A stretch of 64,000 nucleotides of DNA. It comes from Owenia fusiformis (Eukaryota > Annelida > Polychaeta > Sabellida > Oweniidae). Location: assembly GCA_903813345.2 (NCBI GenBank), contig CAIIXF020000001.1, forward strand, positions 21,905,915 to 21,969,914, in the 5' to 3' direction. Both the position numbers and the translations under genes were made by a program. The notes below the pieces were generated by a model. The model was not told the DNA's origin, ran no database searches, and saw only the letters and a program-made list of their open reading frames with translations. This document shows, one piece after another, positions 1 through 10,900 of this stretch (its first letter is position 1; every line of letters starts with the position of its first letter).

Positions 1-173
1 TACAGTCTGACACACATGACAAGAAAAAAAACAAAAAATGAGGAAAGTCACAATATTTCAATCGCTCTCAATCAATTTTTCAAGTTTTTATGAAGGCATC
101 AAAATTAATAGTGAAGTTATTTTAGGCATTATTTTTCATGAGTAGTTTTGTTTCAGTATAAATACATATTCAC

Positions 174-1476
174 CTAATTTGTTGACAGAGGCAATTGCAT
201 CAAACTTCACAGTAGTACAGTTAGAACCTGATATCATCTCTATCCCTGTATGGTCTTCAAACCTAACAAACAATTGTATTTTAAAATCATGATACAAAAA
301 AATTAATCGTTTGCTGGGTTGGTGTACTACATGGTTTATTGGGGTTTAGGATGATGCCCTTTGAGCTCTCAGAGTCCTACTTATTAACTGTGCCTAACTG
401 TGTAAGATGTTACAGGAATTTAATTTAATTTAATTTAATTAACAATTAATTAATTCAATTAACACAATTTAATGACTTACATGATGTTATCCCATGTACT
501 TCTGCTGTCATATGTGAGAGAAGGAGGTTCTCCATTGGAAAGTCCTCTGCATATTTCTAATATTTTACTTTCAATCTTCCCAAGGGTGTTATCCCTGGAA
601 TGTCAAATGTTATTACTGTAAATTGAATATTTTTAATAACAGCATTTTGGTCATAAGTAAATATACAAATGTTAATTGGTAGTCTAATTGTTTTTCAAAG
701 CAGAAAGGCAGAAAACAGAAAATACATGTTCATAAAAAATGGTGATGTCATGATGGGAGCTCTGTTAGCACCAGGCCAGAAGCAAGAGGCAAGGGTTCTT
801 TCAAAGTCAGTTTTTCCTGAGCTCTTTACAAGTGATTTTTGGGCAAAATTTTAAACCTCCCAGAAGTCCCACCTCCATACCACAGGAACATGTGGCAACA
901 AGTAGCGACATCTATTAAATTACTGTTCTGAGTCTGAAAGTCTCTAATATGGTGACTCAGATTATGAGATAGAGTCAGAACCCCGGGGTTAGAACAGTAC
1001 ATGTCATTGTGGTCCATACTTCCAAAACAAAGCTTACCTTTTCAGATTTAGATATTCCATTGATATTGGTCTAGTTGAAAGCCCATGGTTTTATTCATTT
1101 GACCTGAAGGTGGGGGGGGGGGGGTGAATGACTTTTGTCTGTGTGTGGTGGGGGGGAGGATGGGCTCTGGATTACTTTCATCATCCAATACATCGATGAA
1201 TTGGTCCTTTCCATCAAATCAAGGAAGAAGAAGAAGAATGTAGATTTGAATATTTGAAAATCTTAGATTATTTGAAAGTTTGAATTTTGGCTTAAAAATT
1301 TCGAAATTTTTCTAATTCGCGATTATTTCACTCTACCTGGTCGCTGATTCGGTCAAAATCACGGCCTCATCGTTTATCAGGGTAGTTGGGGTGGCGACAA
1401 GCTTATTAATTCGATCATCATCTTCAAGTTTTCTCCTTAATTCATCAACAAAACTCCACATGTGGTCTGTTGACAT
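174..1476 (-). CDS. SPO11: SPO11 meiotic topoisomerase-like protein, 5' part (three exons, runs off left edge)
   Basis: SPO11 makes the programmed double-strand breaks that start meiotic recombination and is related to the A subunit of topoisomerase VI. Three coding exons are visible on the minus strand: 1337-1476 (ATG at 1474-1476), 481-594 and 174-262. All have GT-AG borders, and the phases agree (AG|G, AT|G, and a final G before the donor). The translation reads IESKILEICRGLSNGEPPSL, then YDSRSTWDNIMFEDHTGIEM, then a Cys-Thr-Thr stretch. This matches the vertebrate N-terminal segment (IENIIQDI, NRSSWENIKFED, HCTTRK) exon by exon. The first exon (residues 1-46, starting MSTDHMWSFVDELRRKL) is less conserved, and I chose its ATG because the reading frame and donor fit. 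The catalytic Tyr and Toprim domain lie beyond position 1. The gene is divergent with the EGF-CFC gene at 2725. Confidence 0.8.
418..470. repeat. (TTTAA)n low-complexity tract
   Basis: Runs of taattt/attaa repeat units sit in SPO11 intron 2, just 3' of the exon 2 donor. Nothing else is seen here. Confidence 0.6.
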
Positions 1477-2724
1477 TTTTGTCGTCTGAAAATTCTACCA
1501 GATTACGCCGGAGATTGCGTTTTCTCAACTTTGGTTGCGCCAGCCGAACCATCATCCCATTTCGAGTCATTTTCAAGCCCCGGGGTTTCAAGCTGCTTTG
1601 AATTACTCTAAATTTAAATCTCAACAGTTTGACCAGGGTTACTCGGGGGATTGATCCGACCAAGCTAACCTTACGCAGTTCACAATATTGTGTTTTGTAT
1701 GTTGCTCTTTTTCTCGCGCCATGAGCACAGCAGGCAACGAACAACAGAGCAAGATAATAGAAAACACATCTAACATAAGTCATAAACCAGAGTAAACATG
1801 CAACTGTTTCATCAACAAAGATCATCTGTCAAAATCAACACGGTAAAGCCAAACAATGCCCCCGCTGATGTAGCTGATGATGATTGGTTGGATCAACCAA
1901 ACATAGCCAATTACGTAACCCTAGTTGGAGGGTAATGTTTTCATTAGTATTTACCCCACTTCATTCCTAAGCCAATAACTGCTAATCAATGGAACATACA
2001 AGACGCAATACATTAACAGAAAGAAAACTGTGAAAACTTACTAGGAATAAAAATATAAAATGCTTGCACTATGGAAGAAGAGAAAAGATAAGAACAAGAA
2101 CTGACAAGATGAGGACATCTAACATGATAAGGTAAAAACTATTCAAGTTCTATACTATTATGTTGTTTCAAGGGGTTCTGTTCATTATTTCTTGAAGCCA
2201 AGAAGTTGTTTTACTGAAAAACAACACTGTCATATTTTAAATGAGGTTCAGTATTTAACGATCTAAGATGATTGTGTTCCCAGATAACGACTGCCATCGA
2301 CCTGATTGTGACAAGTTTTTTAAGGGGTGGGGGAGAACGACTTTGATATGCTTTTGAGGTGCACATTTTATTTTTCTATGAGGTAATAGATATAAGCATC
2401 AACAGAAGAAATTGAAGAGTAGTCTATTTTGATCATTGGCAGGAAAGATCAAAGCAAAGGATCAAAGAATTTAATTAGATAAAGAAGCCATATCTCTGGT
2501 TGTTAATTGAAGTATCTGTCTCATCATGATAGCTAATTATATATTAATATAATATGATCGTAAATATAAGGAATTTTGGCTTCTTATATTTGAAATACCT
2601 GTTTTTAATATTCAGTCATCATTGAGAAATTACAAAACGATTTGGAGGCATTTGGTACAAAAGCACAATTTTAGCACAATCACGTTCTTATAATTGTTGA
2701 AGTGCATTTGACAACACAGAATCC
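1477..2724. other. Intergenic region between divergent SPO11 and EGF-CFC genes
   Basis: This stretch of about 1.25 kb separates the two divergent start codons, so it probably holds both promoters. The open frame covering 1445-1825 on the minus strand overlaps the SPO11 first exon in another frame and shows no recognisable protein. I see no clear TATA box or conserved motif. Confidence 0.5.
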
Positions 2725-5700
2725 ATGAGACTGATGGTTGTGTTTTGGTGTTTCAGTAGTGTGCTTTGGTTGGTGTTTATTACTGGAGTCTCAGGACATT
2801 CCATAGAGTCTGGAAAGAGGGGACAACATAAGAACCACCCAGAGAAACGTAAGTTTACAAATTTTATTAAGGTACAATGTAGTTACAAACAATTACAAAA
2901 GTTGAAAAAATGAGGAAAAGTCACTGTAACATTAGATCAAAAAATGTAATTTTGAACTAGGTCTCTTACTATAAAAGGTAAATTTATTTTGATGAAAATT
3001 ACACTTTCTCACTACACACTGGGCTACCAAAAGTTCTTATGCTGTGAAAAATGCAAGATATCTCAACACATACATGTATACCCTAGGTTGGGCCCTAGGT
3101 ATACCCAATACTGCAATAGGCTGTAACTTGTATTGAACGCCTCAAGGGCCTCATGGGTGAGTCAATAAGTAAAGTCAATGGCTATTTACACTTTATTAAG
3201 ATGTTCTTGTTCATCAAGTATTTGAGTCAACCTAACTATTTTATTTTAATTATTACGTTATTTAAAAGTCTGATTGCTAATGAATGCAGCTGGTCCACGC
3301 GACAACATATTTATAGCGGTACTCATCACCCACTCGAAATGTCACATACCCCTGATCAAACACTCCATGGTCCTCAACGATGTTTAGCTCTGTAACAACA
3401 CTAATTGCTATTGTATTTCAAAGTGTGTCTTTAATGGACAGTTTCACAGAAATTTCTAGTATTTAAACTGCTACTCGAGGACCTTTAATTATTTACATTA
3501 TAGGTGACAAAACTTGCTTAAAATATTTCAAACAGACTTTCTTGTTTATGGGATTTAGAATTCAAACTGGGTTGATTCAAACTTAGATGGGCCACCGTGG
3601 ATATGGATGTCCTAATGCAAACCATATGGTTAAACTATTTGTGTTCTAAGTCACATCTCTATAACTGGAATGAAAGCTTGCTTACATTAACGGATTATCT
3701 GATTAATAAGTTAATTCCATATTTGCAAATTGAAGAAATGTAACCATAGCAACTTTGGAAATGTTCCCATAATCCAAGCTGTAATTATCCCGTTACCGGC
3801 TTAGCGCTTTATATTTCATGAGAAGTTTAACTTTATTCAACTCACTTTCCATTTCATATTGTTCCATACTGTTAATGTTGCTCTATATATGCAACAATTT
3901 TCCACAAAAGGCCAATTTCTATTAACCAAACCTGTAGTCTTAAACCAATGATGAGCAATTATCACAGTTGTGTTTCTCTTTATAATAATAAACTATTGTA
4001 ACATGCAATCATAAGGTTGTAATAGTTGTGCTAATTCTCAGTATCAACGCTTTCATCATTAGTTCAGAAACGTGAAAAATAATAAATTGTCATGCAATGA
4101 TTTTACACAAGGAGTGTGGTTTGGGGAATCCTGTAGGCTTGTAAAATGGATATATATTTTTTAATTTACCGCCATCAAAATTTTTATTACACTGTACAAC
4201 TTCAAGTGGTGCAACTGAAACTATAGATATATTATGATTTTAATGCATTTCCAGTAATTTATCATATTGTATGTAACAAAATCATAAATATTTTGCCATT
4301 AATTTCAGGTGATCGTGTAAACGAAGAGATCACGAATGAAATCAGCACCAATCCAGGGAGAAAGCACCATAACCGTGCAAATGGAGGGACGTCAAAGAAA
4401 GTGAAAATAACAAAGAAATCCAAAAAGGATTGCTGCAACGGTAACGGCATCTGTTACCTTGGAAACTTTTGCCATTGTGATCAGTGAGTACACATTTTTC
4501 AATTATATCTCAGATGAAGATATATATTTCGTTTCTTCATCCTAGATTATACTGTATCAAGCTAAAACTAGGTACAGATCGTATCGGCGAAATTGATTTC
4601 TAAAATAGATATCGTTCACACTGGAGAAAATGAGTTCCAGATGAAACCCCGCTGATCAACATTTCGATTTAATTTTGAATCATCGTACTCAGTAGTAACT
4701 ACATTGCAAATTAAGTTTTATTTGTAAAATTAGTTGTCTTCTATTTTTCTCATTATATCTCTTATTTTTAAGACAGAAGAATCATTCCGAATTTTCGCTA
4801 TTCCGAATAATTATCTTGAATTCAAACAAAGTTATTCAGTTACTAATTGTAAAGTGTACAAATTGGTGAAATTAACTATTTTAAGATAATGATTGAATAT
4901 GATACATAGGGGTAGCAAAATTTTAGAAGTAATTTTGAAATATATATATTTCTCAAATATTCAAAGTTACTAGGAGTAGCCATATTTATTATCTTGAAAT
5001 GATACACACTGGTGAGAAACAACGCATACACATTTCGTAGATTATTCATCAGTCCACTCATTTATTTCCAGTCGCTACTATGGGCGTTATTGCGAGTACT
5101 ACCTAGAGCATGAGTTCTGCGGCCCTGAGATAGAACATGGTACCTGGCACCCAACAGGCTGCTTCATGTGCTTCTGTTTCAACGGGGAGATGGACTGCAT
5201 GAGACAGAAACGATTCGATACATGCAGTAAGTACAATTAGAAAACAGTTGATTGGTATTTACTACTTGTTGATTTTTTCTTAATCTATAAAAGTTTGAAT
5301 TTTCGTGACAAGGATGCAGTCATTTTGTCCGGGTAGACTTCAAATGGGATGGATGATACTAATAATAGACAATTGTGCGAGGGAGTTTTCTTTGGTTCAA
5401 TCTGTTTTACACACTGATAAAAATCTAGTTCTGATACCACCTTATAAATGTTTCAACTAATTATACTCAATTGTCCAATATATAATTTCATAATAAAAAA
5501 GAAAGGAAATGGGGGCTCACTCTGAACTCGTACTGCAAGGTTGAGTCCAGTTAACTTACTTGTCTTGTTTTAAGAGCAGTTAACTTATATGACTGTCTAA
5601 ATAACTCTTAAGACACCATGATGCATCATCCAATACCTTTGTAAATAGAATTTCAATTTATTTTTAAGCTATGGAAGAACCTTTCCCCGTGTTTCCATGG

Positions 5701-5910
5701 GAGCAAAACTCAGTACAAGACACTGACACAGTGACACATGCCAACAAGAAGACACATCACCATATCAAGAAGACAAATCACCATAACAAGAAGACACATC
5801 ACCATAACAAAGAGACAACTGAATACAACACAGGGACACAACATAGGACACACCATGCGTTGTTTATCACACTCAGTCTCATGGTGATACAATTGCTGTA
5901 TATATTTTAA
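2725..5910 (+). CDS. EGF-CFC family co-receptor (Cripto/Cryptic/one-eyed-pinhead-like)
   Basis: EGF-CFC proteins are GPI-anchored co-receptors that let Nodal-type TGF-beta ligands bind activin receptors. There are four exons: 2725-2848, 4309-4483, 5072-5226 and 5669-5910. They give 696 nt (231 aa) with consistent phases and GT-AG borders. Residues 1-24 form a signal peptide. Residues 83-107 form the compact EGF module (Cys 83, 84, 90, 96, 98, 107), with the adjacent CC pair and YYGRYCE typical of the family. Residues 116-151 form the CFC module (Cys 116, 130, 133, 135, 142, 151), including HGTW, where His122 and Trp125 match the residues known to contact ALK4. A Lys/His-rich linker (about 166-210) precedes a hydrophobic C-terminus (HALFITLSLMVIQLLYIF), as expected of a GPI signal. 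The O-fucosylation Thr of vertebrate Cripto (GGTC) is Ile89 here (NGIC). The introns hold no other recognisable gene. Confidence 0.9.
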
Positions 5911-5975
5911 GTGCAATTTTAAATAATAGAAGATGCCATGAACATTAATGGAACTATTTTTAGTATCAATATAAA

Positions 5976-5981
5976 AATAAA
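5976..5981 (+). terminator. AATAAA poly(A) signal of the EGF-CFC gene
   Basis: A canonical AATAAA hexamer lies 66 nt after the stop codon at 5910, in an AT-rich stretch. Confidence 0.5.
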
Positions 5982-6268
5982 TGAGGGTCATATTGGTCCT
6001 GGAATATGCAATACCAGAATTGACTGACTAAATATTGGATATAGATGTACAATTTTAAAGACGAGGAGGATGGGGTATCGTTAAGAGGAATTTTAGTACT
6101 TGCACTTCATGACTCCACTGAAAGTAAACGTAGTCTGAAATGATAACAAATATGATATATCTATGAATAGACATTACTTTATTTTTACAAGAATACTAAT
6201 TGTCCTGTAAACCAGTTAGAATGACTGATTTACATTATATTGCTTTTAGACTACAAGATATTTTCATA

Positions 6269-6450
6269 CAGTAAAACCTGTAACCCCAAAAGCCTCTGGG
6301 ACTGGTAAAAAGTGTTTGGATTGGCAGGTGTTCACATATCAAGGTTTTTGACACTGACGCCTATGGCTGATTGAATAAAAAATTGTATAAAAAAGTGATC
6401 ACATCGTGAGGTGATCAGATAAGAGTTGTTCTAATATACAGGTTTTACTG
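6269..6450. mobile_element. 182-bp MITE with CAGTAAAACCTG ends and TA target duplication
   Basis: The element begins CAGTAAAACCTGTA and ends with the inverse TACAGGTTTTACTG. Both ends are flanked by TA (6267-6268 and 6451-6452). There is no coding capacity. The ends and TA flanks suggest a non-autonomous Tc1/mariner-type element. Confidence 0.6.
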
Positions 6451-6756
6451 TACATGAAAAGGACCAGTCATATTCAAGTTAACGTACACAATGTTCTATC
6501 TCATATCATGTAAATAATGGAAGAATCAAATTCTCCTTGTATATACACTCAGACATTAAATGTATTTCTGTATTTTTATACAATAAATTTCAGTTTAGCT
6601 GCCATAATTCTTTTATTACTTCTCAGTATCTACATATACATAGAGTGTATATTACACTATACAACTCTCAAATTCTCATACGCTTTCAGATAATGCTTAA
6701 AATGAATTGCTGCTTACATCAATTTTATAAAGACCAAGTATAACAAGTAATCTGGA

Positions 6757-6988
6757 GGCTGTTTCTCGAAAGTTTCGTTATTTACAAATTGTTAATTCAA
6801 TTGTTATAACGATTTTTTCCATTTCTCGAAAGTTAATGATTCACAATTACATCATAATTTTTCTCAATTATTGATTTTACGACTACGAATGGGGGTCTCG
6901 TTATTCCATTAACGATGCAGTGTCCATAGAAACGAATCCATGATTTGCTATTAACGATTTGTTAATAAGATAAGTTTCGAGAAACGGC
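6757..6988. mobile_element. Foldback/MITE with GGC(C)GTTTCTCGAAA ends
   Basis: The left end GGCTGTTTCTCGAAAGTTTC is repeated in inverse orientation at the right end (GATAAGTTTCGAGAAACGGCC). Several internal AACGATT/AATCGTT words mirror each other across the element. It is non-coding and lies between the EGF-CFC and DBT genes. Confidence 0.5.
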
Positions 6989-7830
6989 CCCCTGGCTACA
7001 TGACTTTAACTTTAACAAGTACCAGGTATACTAGATACAATATCCCAAAATCATTCTACTCAGCCTGGCTTATTGCTCAATTCTTCAATATGTTGGTGAG
7101 TAAGCATTATGTCAGATCTAGCTATTAAGATAATACATATTGCAAGGTCATTACATTAATATTAACAGTTTTAAATACTGCAAGTGTTCTATGCCCACAA
7201 CCAGGTGGAAAATCGATAAAGCAATACCGAGTGAAGCATTCTCGAAGTTTGGTTTTCTCCATTTTTAAGTGTTGCCAAATATTAAGAGTATCACAATCTC
7301 TTACAGGTTTCCCAATTAACCTCACAGTGGAGGTGTTTTAAAATATATTTTAAGATGGCAACAACATAGCATTTATGAAATGGCCAATACAATAACTCCG
7401 ATTCATTCGGTTACAACAATGTCTCATAATGCTATAGCTTGGTCCTGAGATTACATGATCATAAACTCTTGATACAAAATGTATCAGATTTGTTCTTACA
7501 AGGTTATGAATATCCATTCCAACATTTTAAACATTTGATTTTCCAAGCTCTTCATCAATTCCCCCTGCCTACAGGTATCATGATTAGGCAATAAAAAACA
7601 CTGTTCTTCAATTTCTTAAACAGAGAGAGAATCTATATGATTTATATAAAGAGTTGGAAAACATTCATGTTAGCTCCTAAAGGATGGTGATTAAATTTTG
7701 GGAGGGTCTGTCCATTTGTTGAAATCAGAAAACGTTGGGACTTAAATTCCCTATGAAACCCAAAATGTTAATTTTCCCATCAAGCATTTTCAGTGTATAA
7801 GGATTACCAGACACAGCATACCTATTCTAC
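6989..7830. other. Intergenic, nothing recognised
   Basis: This is AT-rich sequence between the MITE and the 3' end of DBT. Short open frames are present on both strands (for example 7125-7325, minus) with no recognisable motif or splice-linked partner. Confidence 0.4.
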
Positions 7831-7836
7831 TTTATT
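7831..7836 (-). terminator. AATAAA poly(A) signal of DBT
   Basis: On the minus strand an AATAAA hexamer lies about 95 nt downstream of the DBT stop codon at 7931-7933. Confidence 0.5.
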
Positions 7837-7930
7837 GAATTCAAGCCCAACATATCCTGAAAAGGTGGGGTCCCCAAGATTTAACAGTCAGTCCCCTAAC
7901 CTAGTATAAATAGTCCTAAATACACTCTAC

Positions 7931-10900
7931 TTATTTTAAATCAAGAATCATTGATGCAGGGTTTTCTAAATAGGATTTCCATAGATTTGAGTAACGACAC
8001 ATGGTAGCGCCATCTATGACTCTGTGATCAGCTGACCAGCTGACTTGCATTATGTGAGCCTTCGCAACATTCCCAGCATCAAATCTTGGCAGAGTCTGCA
8101 ATAAAATATGAAGTTGGAGTTTTGAATTGCTACTCAATTAAAATTCACCCTCAATCCATTTAGCCATTCATTCTATGTTAATTTAGAATTTCTTATGCCA
8201 TCTTGTCATTGCGAACAGCTATTGATCGTTTTCTATCATTTTGTAAATGGTACAATTACAATGTCATGATAAAACAAAAGTTCTAATACTTATTGTTTCA
8301 TGATGAATAGACTGAACAAAATTGTGAGCCATTTATAAACACTCCACTAGGATTTTGTTAAAAAACACTATCGATCTGGAATCTTCACTGTGAAATTATT
8401 CACTTTGTTATATGTAACATTAAACTTAGACATTTTCACCAATCCAACACTGGTTCATCATACAGTGATTATACTATTACTCACATGTATTCATGTACAG
8501 GTATTAAATATAACTCACCTGTATTTTGCCTATTGCACCTATGGCCACCTCAGGAGGTAGCAAGACTGGGGAGGCATATGTTCCTCCAATCTACAAGCAA
8601 ATTTTTACAAACATTATATTACCACTTCTTCTTCTCATACTTTAAGAAACATATAGTGACTATGCCAGCAATAACTTTCTGCTTTTTCACCACCAGATGC
8701 AATGATGGCACCAACTGAACAAATATCAAAAAAATATTAATTTTAAAAATTAATCCATCTTTGAAAAAGTGTACAAATCATACTCCATGGTTTTAATGGC
8801 ATCGCAATAACTGCCCGCCTTTGTCTTGTATTGTTCTTTCGCAATTGACAGATAAGAGGGGGTCTGGTGAACAAGAAATTTCCCAATGGCATTAGTCACA
8901 GATTTAACTTTTAACTTCAACTTTTAAGGTTTAACTTACTGATCCTATATTAGATATACTGAAGGTGCCTCCAGTTAAATCACTGGGGCCAAGTTTTCCC
9001 TTAGTTCCTAGGTCCACAAGTCTTGTTAATTCTGAAGCCACTTCAAATATACTCAGTGCCTGGACATTCTTAATGTTAGGGACCATCAAACCATCTGGAG
9101 TGTCCATTGCTAGACCTATGTTGTGGCTTGCCTAGAAAAAAATAATAAACACAATATACTTTATCACTTTCATTCAATATCATCTCAAAAGCTCACAGAT
9201 AGGTGCATGTATCTCCTCTAAACAAAATGACCTATCATTAGATACAATTATTTCCTCTGAGGATTTTGAAGTCTGCAAAGTGATTGAGGTCTTTGGCAAA
9301 GAACACATCTTCTTGATGACGGCATGGAATGTAAAAGTTTGATATTTGTTTAACATAAATGAACTTGGATGTTGTTTACTTGGAATGTATCTGTCACAAT
9401 ATAAGTTTGTACATGTAAATGGTTAGTTCAAATATTAGAGATGTTTCTCTCATTAGTGTAACTTGTTTTTGTTTATGGTTATAGTTGTACAAAGCATATA
9501 TTTTATGTTCCGCATATACATATAGATTATTAGATTTTATCAATCAATTCTAATATATCATTCTCATCGGAAACATACCTTATAAGTAATGTTCTCACAC
9601 TTGTCATCTACATGTGCATTAAGTGTTGGGTACTGGCCTAGTGCAAGTGAAGCTGCCTGCAAGAGTACATGTAACAGAACATTATGTAATTCACCATATA
9701 AGTCAGTTCAATAAGGTATATCTTGACTTAAGTGTTGGGTACTGGCATAGTGCAAGTGAAGCTGCCTGAAAGAGTACATGTAACAGAACATTATGTAATT
9801 CACCATATAAGTCAGTTTAAAAAGGTACATCTTGACTTAAGTGTTGGGTACTGGCCTAGTGCAAGTGAAGCTGCCTGCAAGAGTACATGTAATAGAACAT
9901 TATGTAATTCACCATATACACAGCCAATATAATTCGACGCCGTTTCGGCATCAAACAAATTCGGCACTGTTCCAGCACCGTTTCGACACCGTTCCGGCAC
10001 CGAAACCTTTCGACACCAAAATTTGCTACCGGACTAGTCAGTCCATTTGGTGCCGAAACGGCACCGAAATTTGGCACCGAAACGGCGTCGAAAATCAGAT
10101 TGCATTTTGGGGGTGTAAGTCAGTTTAATAAGGTACATCTTGACCTAAGTGTTGGGTACTGGCCTAGTGCAAGTGAAGCTGCCTGCAAGAGTACATGTAA
10201 TAGAACATTATGTAATTCACCATATAAGTCAGTTTAATAAGGTACATCCTGACCTAAGTGTTGGGTACTGGCCTAGTGCAAGTGAAGCTGCCTGCAAGAG
10301 TACATGTAATAGAACATTATGTAATTCACCATATAAGTCAGTTTAATAAGGTACATCTTGACCTAAGTGTTGGGTACTGGCCTAGTGCAAGTGAAGCTGC
10401 CTGCAAGAGTACATGTAATAGAACATTATGTAATTCACCATATAAGTCAGTTTAATAAGGTACATCTTGACCTAAGTGTTGGGTACTGGCCTAGTGCAAG
10501 TGAAGCTGCCTGCAAGAGTACATGTAACAGAACATTATGTAATTCACCATTAAAGTCAAGTAAATATTACTACAAGGTACATATTGACCCATCAAGGTAT
10601 TGAGAAAAATTGAAATTTCTTTTGCTCATTGTGTCAATAATTCTACACGATTCATTGAATTTTAATGAATGACCGCATAATAGCGAAGATATAAAATCAA
10701 CTACTTTGGAAAGACTCATTATAAAGTGGCTAATTAATTGGAAAGATGTGAATTTCAAAAGCCAAGTTTTTTTATTGTGTACCAAAACTGAGACAGACAA
10801 ACATTTGTTTGACTGAAGGATACATTGATAGAAGAGTATGAATTAACAGGGGCTTTTATATGATGCGTAATCAATCCTTAAATCCAGTCACATGTCAACA

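Noticed and set aside
1445-1825. 126-codon minus-strand frame
   Set aside because: It overlaps the SPO11 first exon in a different frame. The SPO11 frame has a good donor and phase, while this one shows no recognisable protein.
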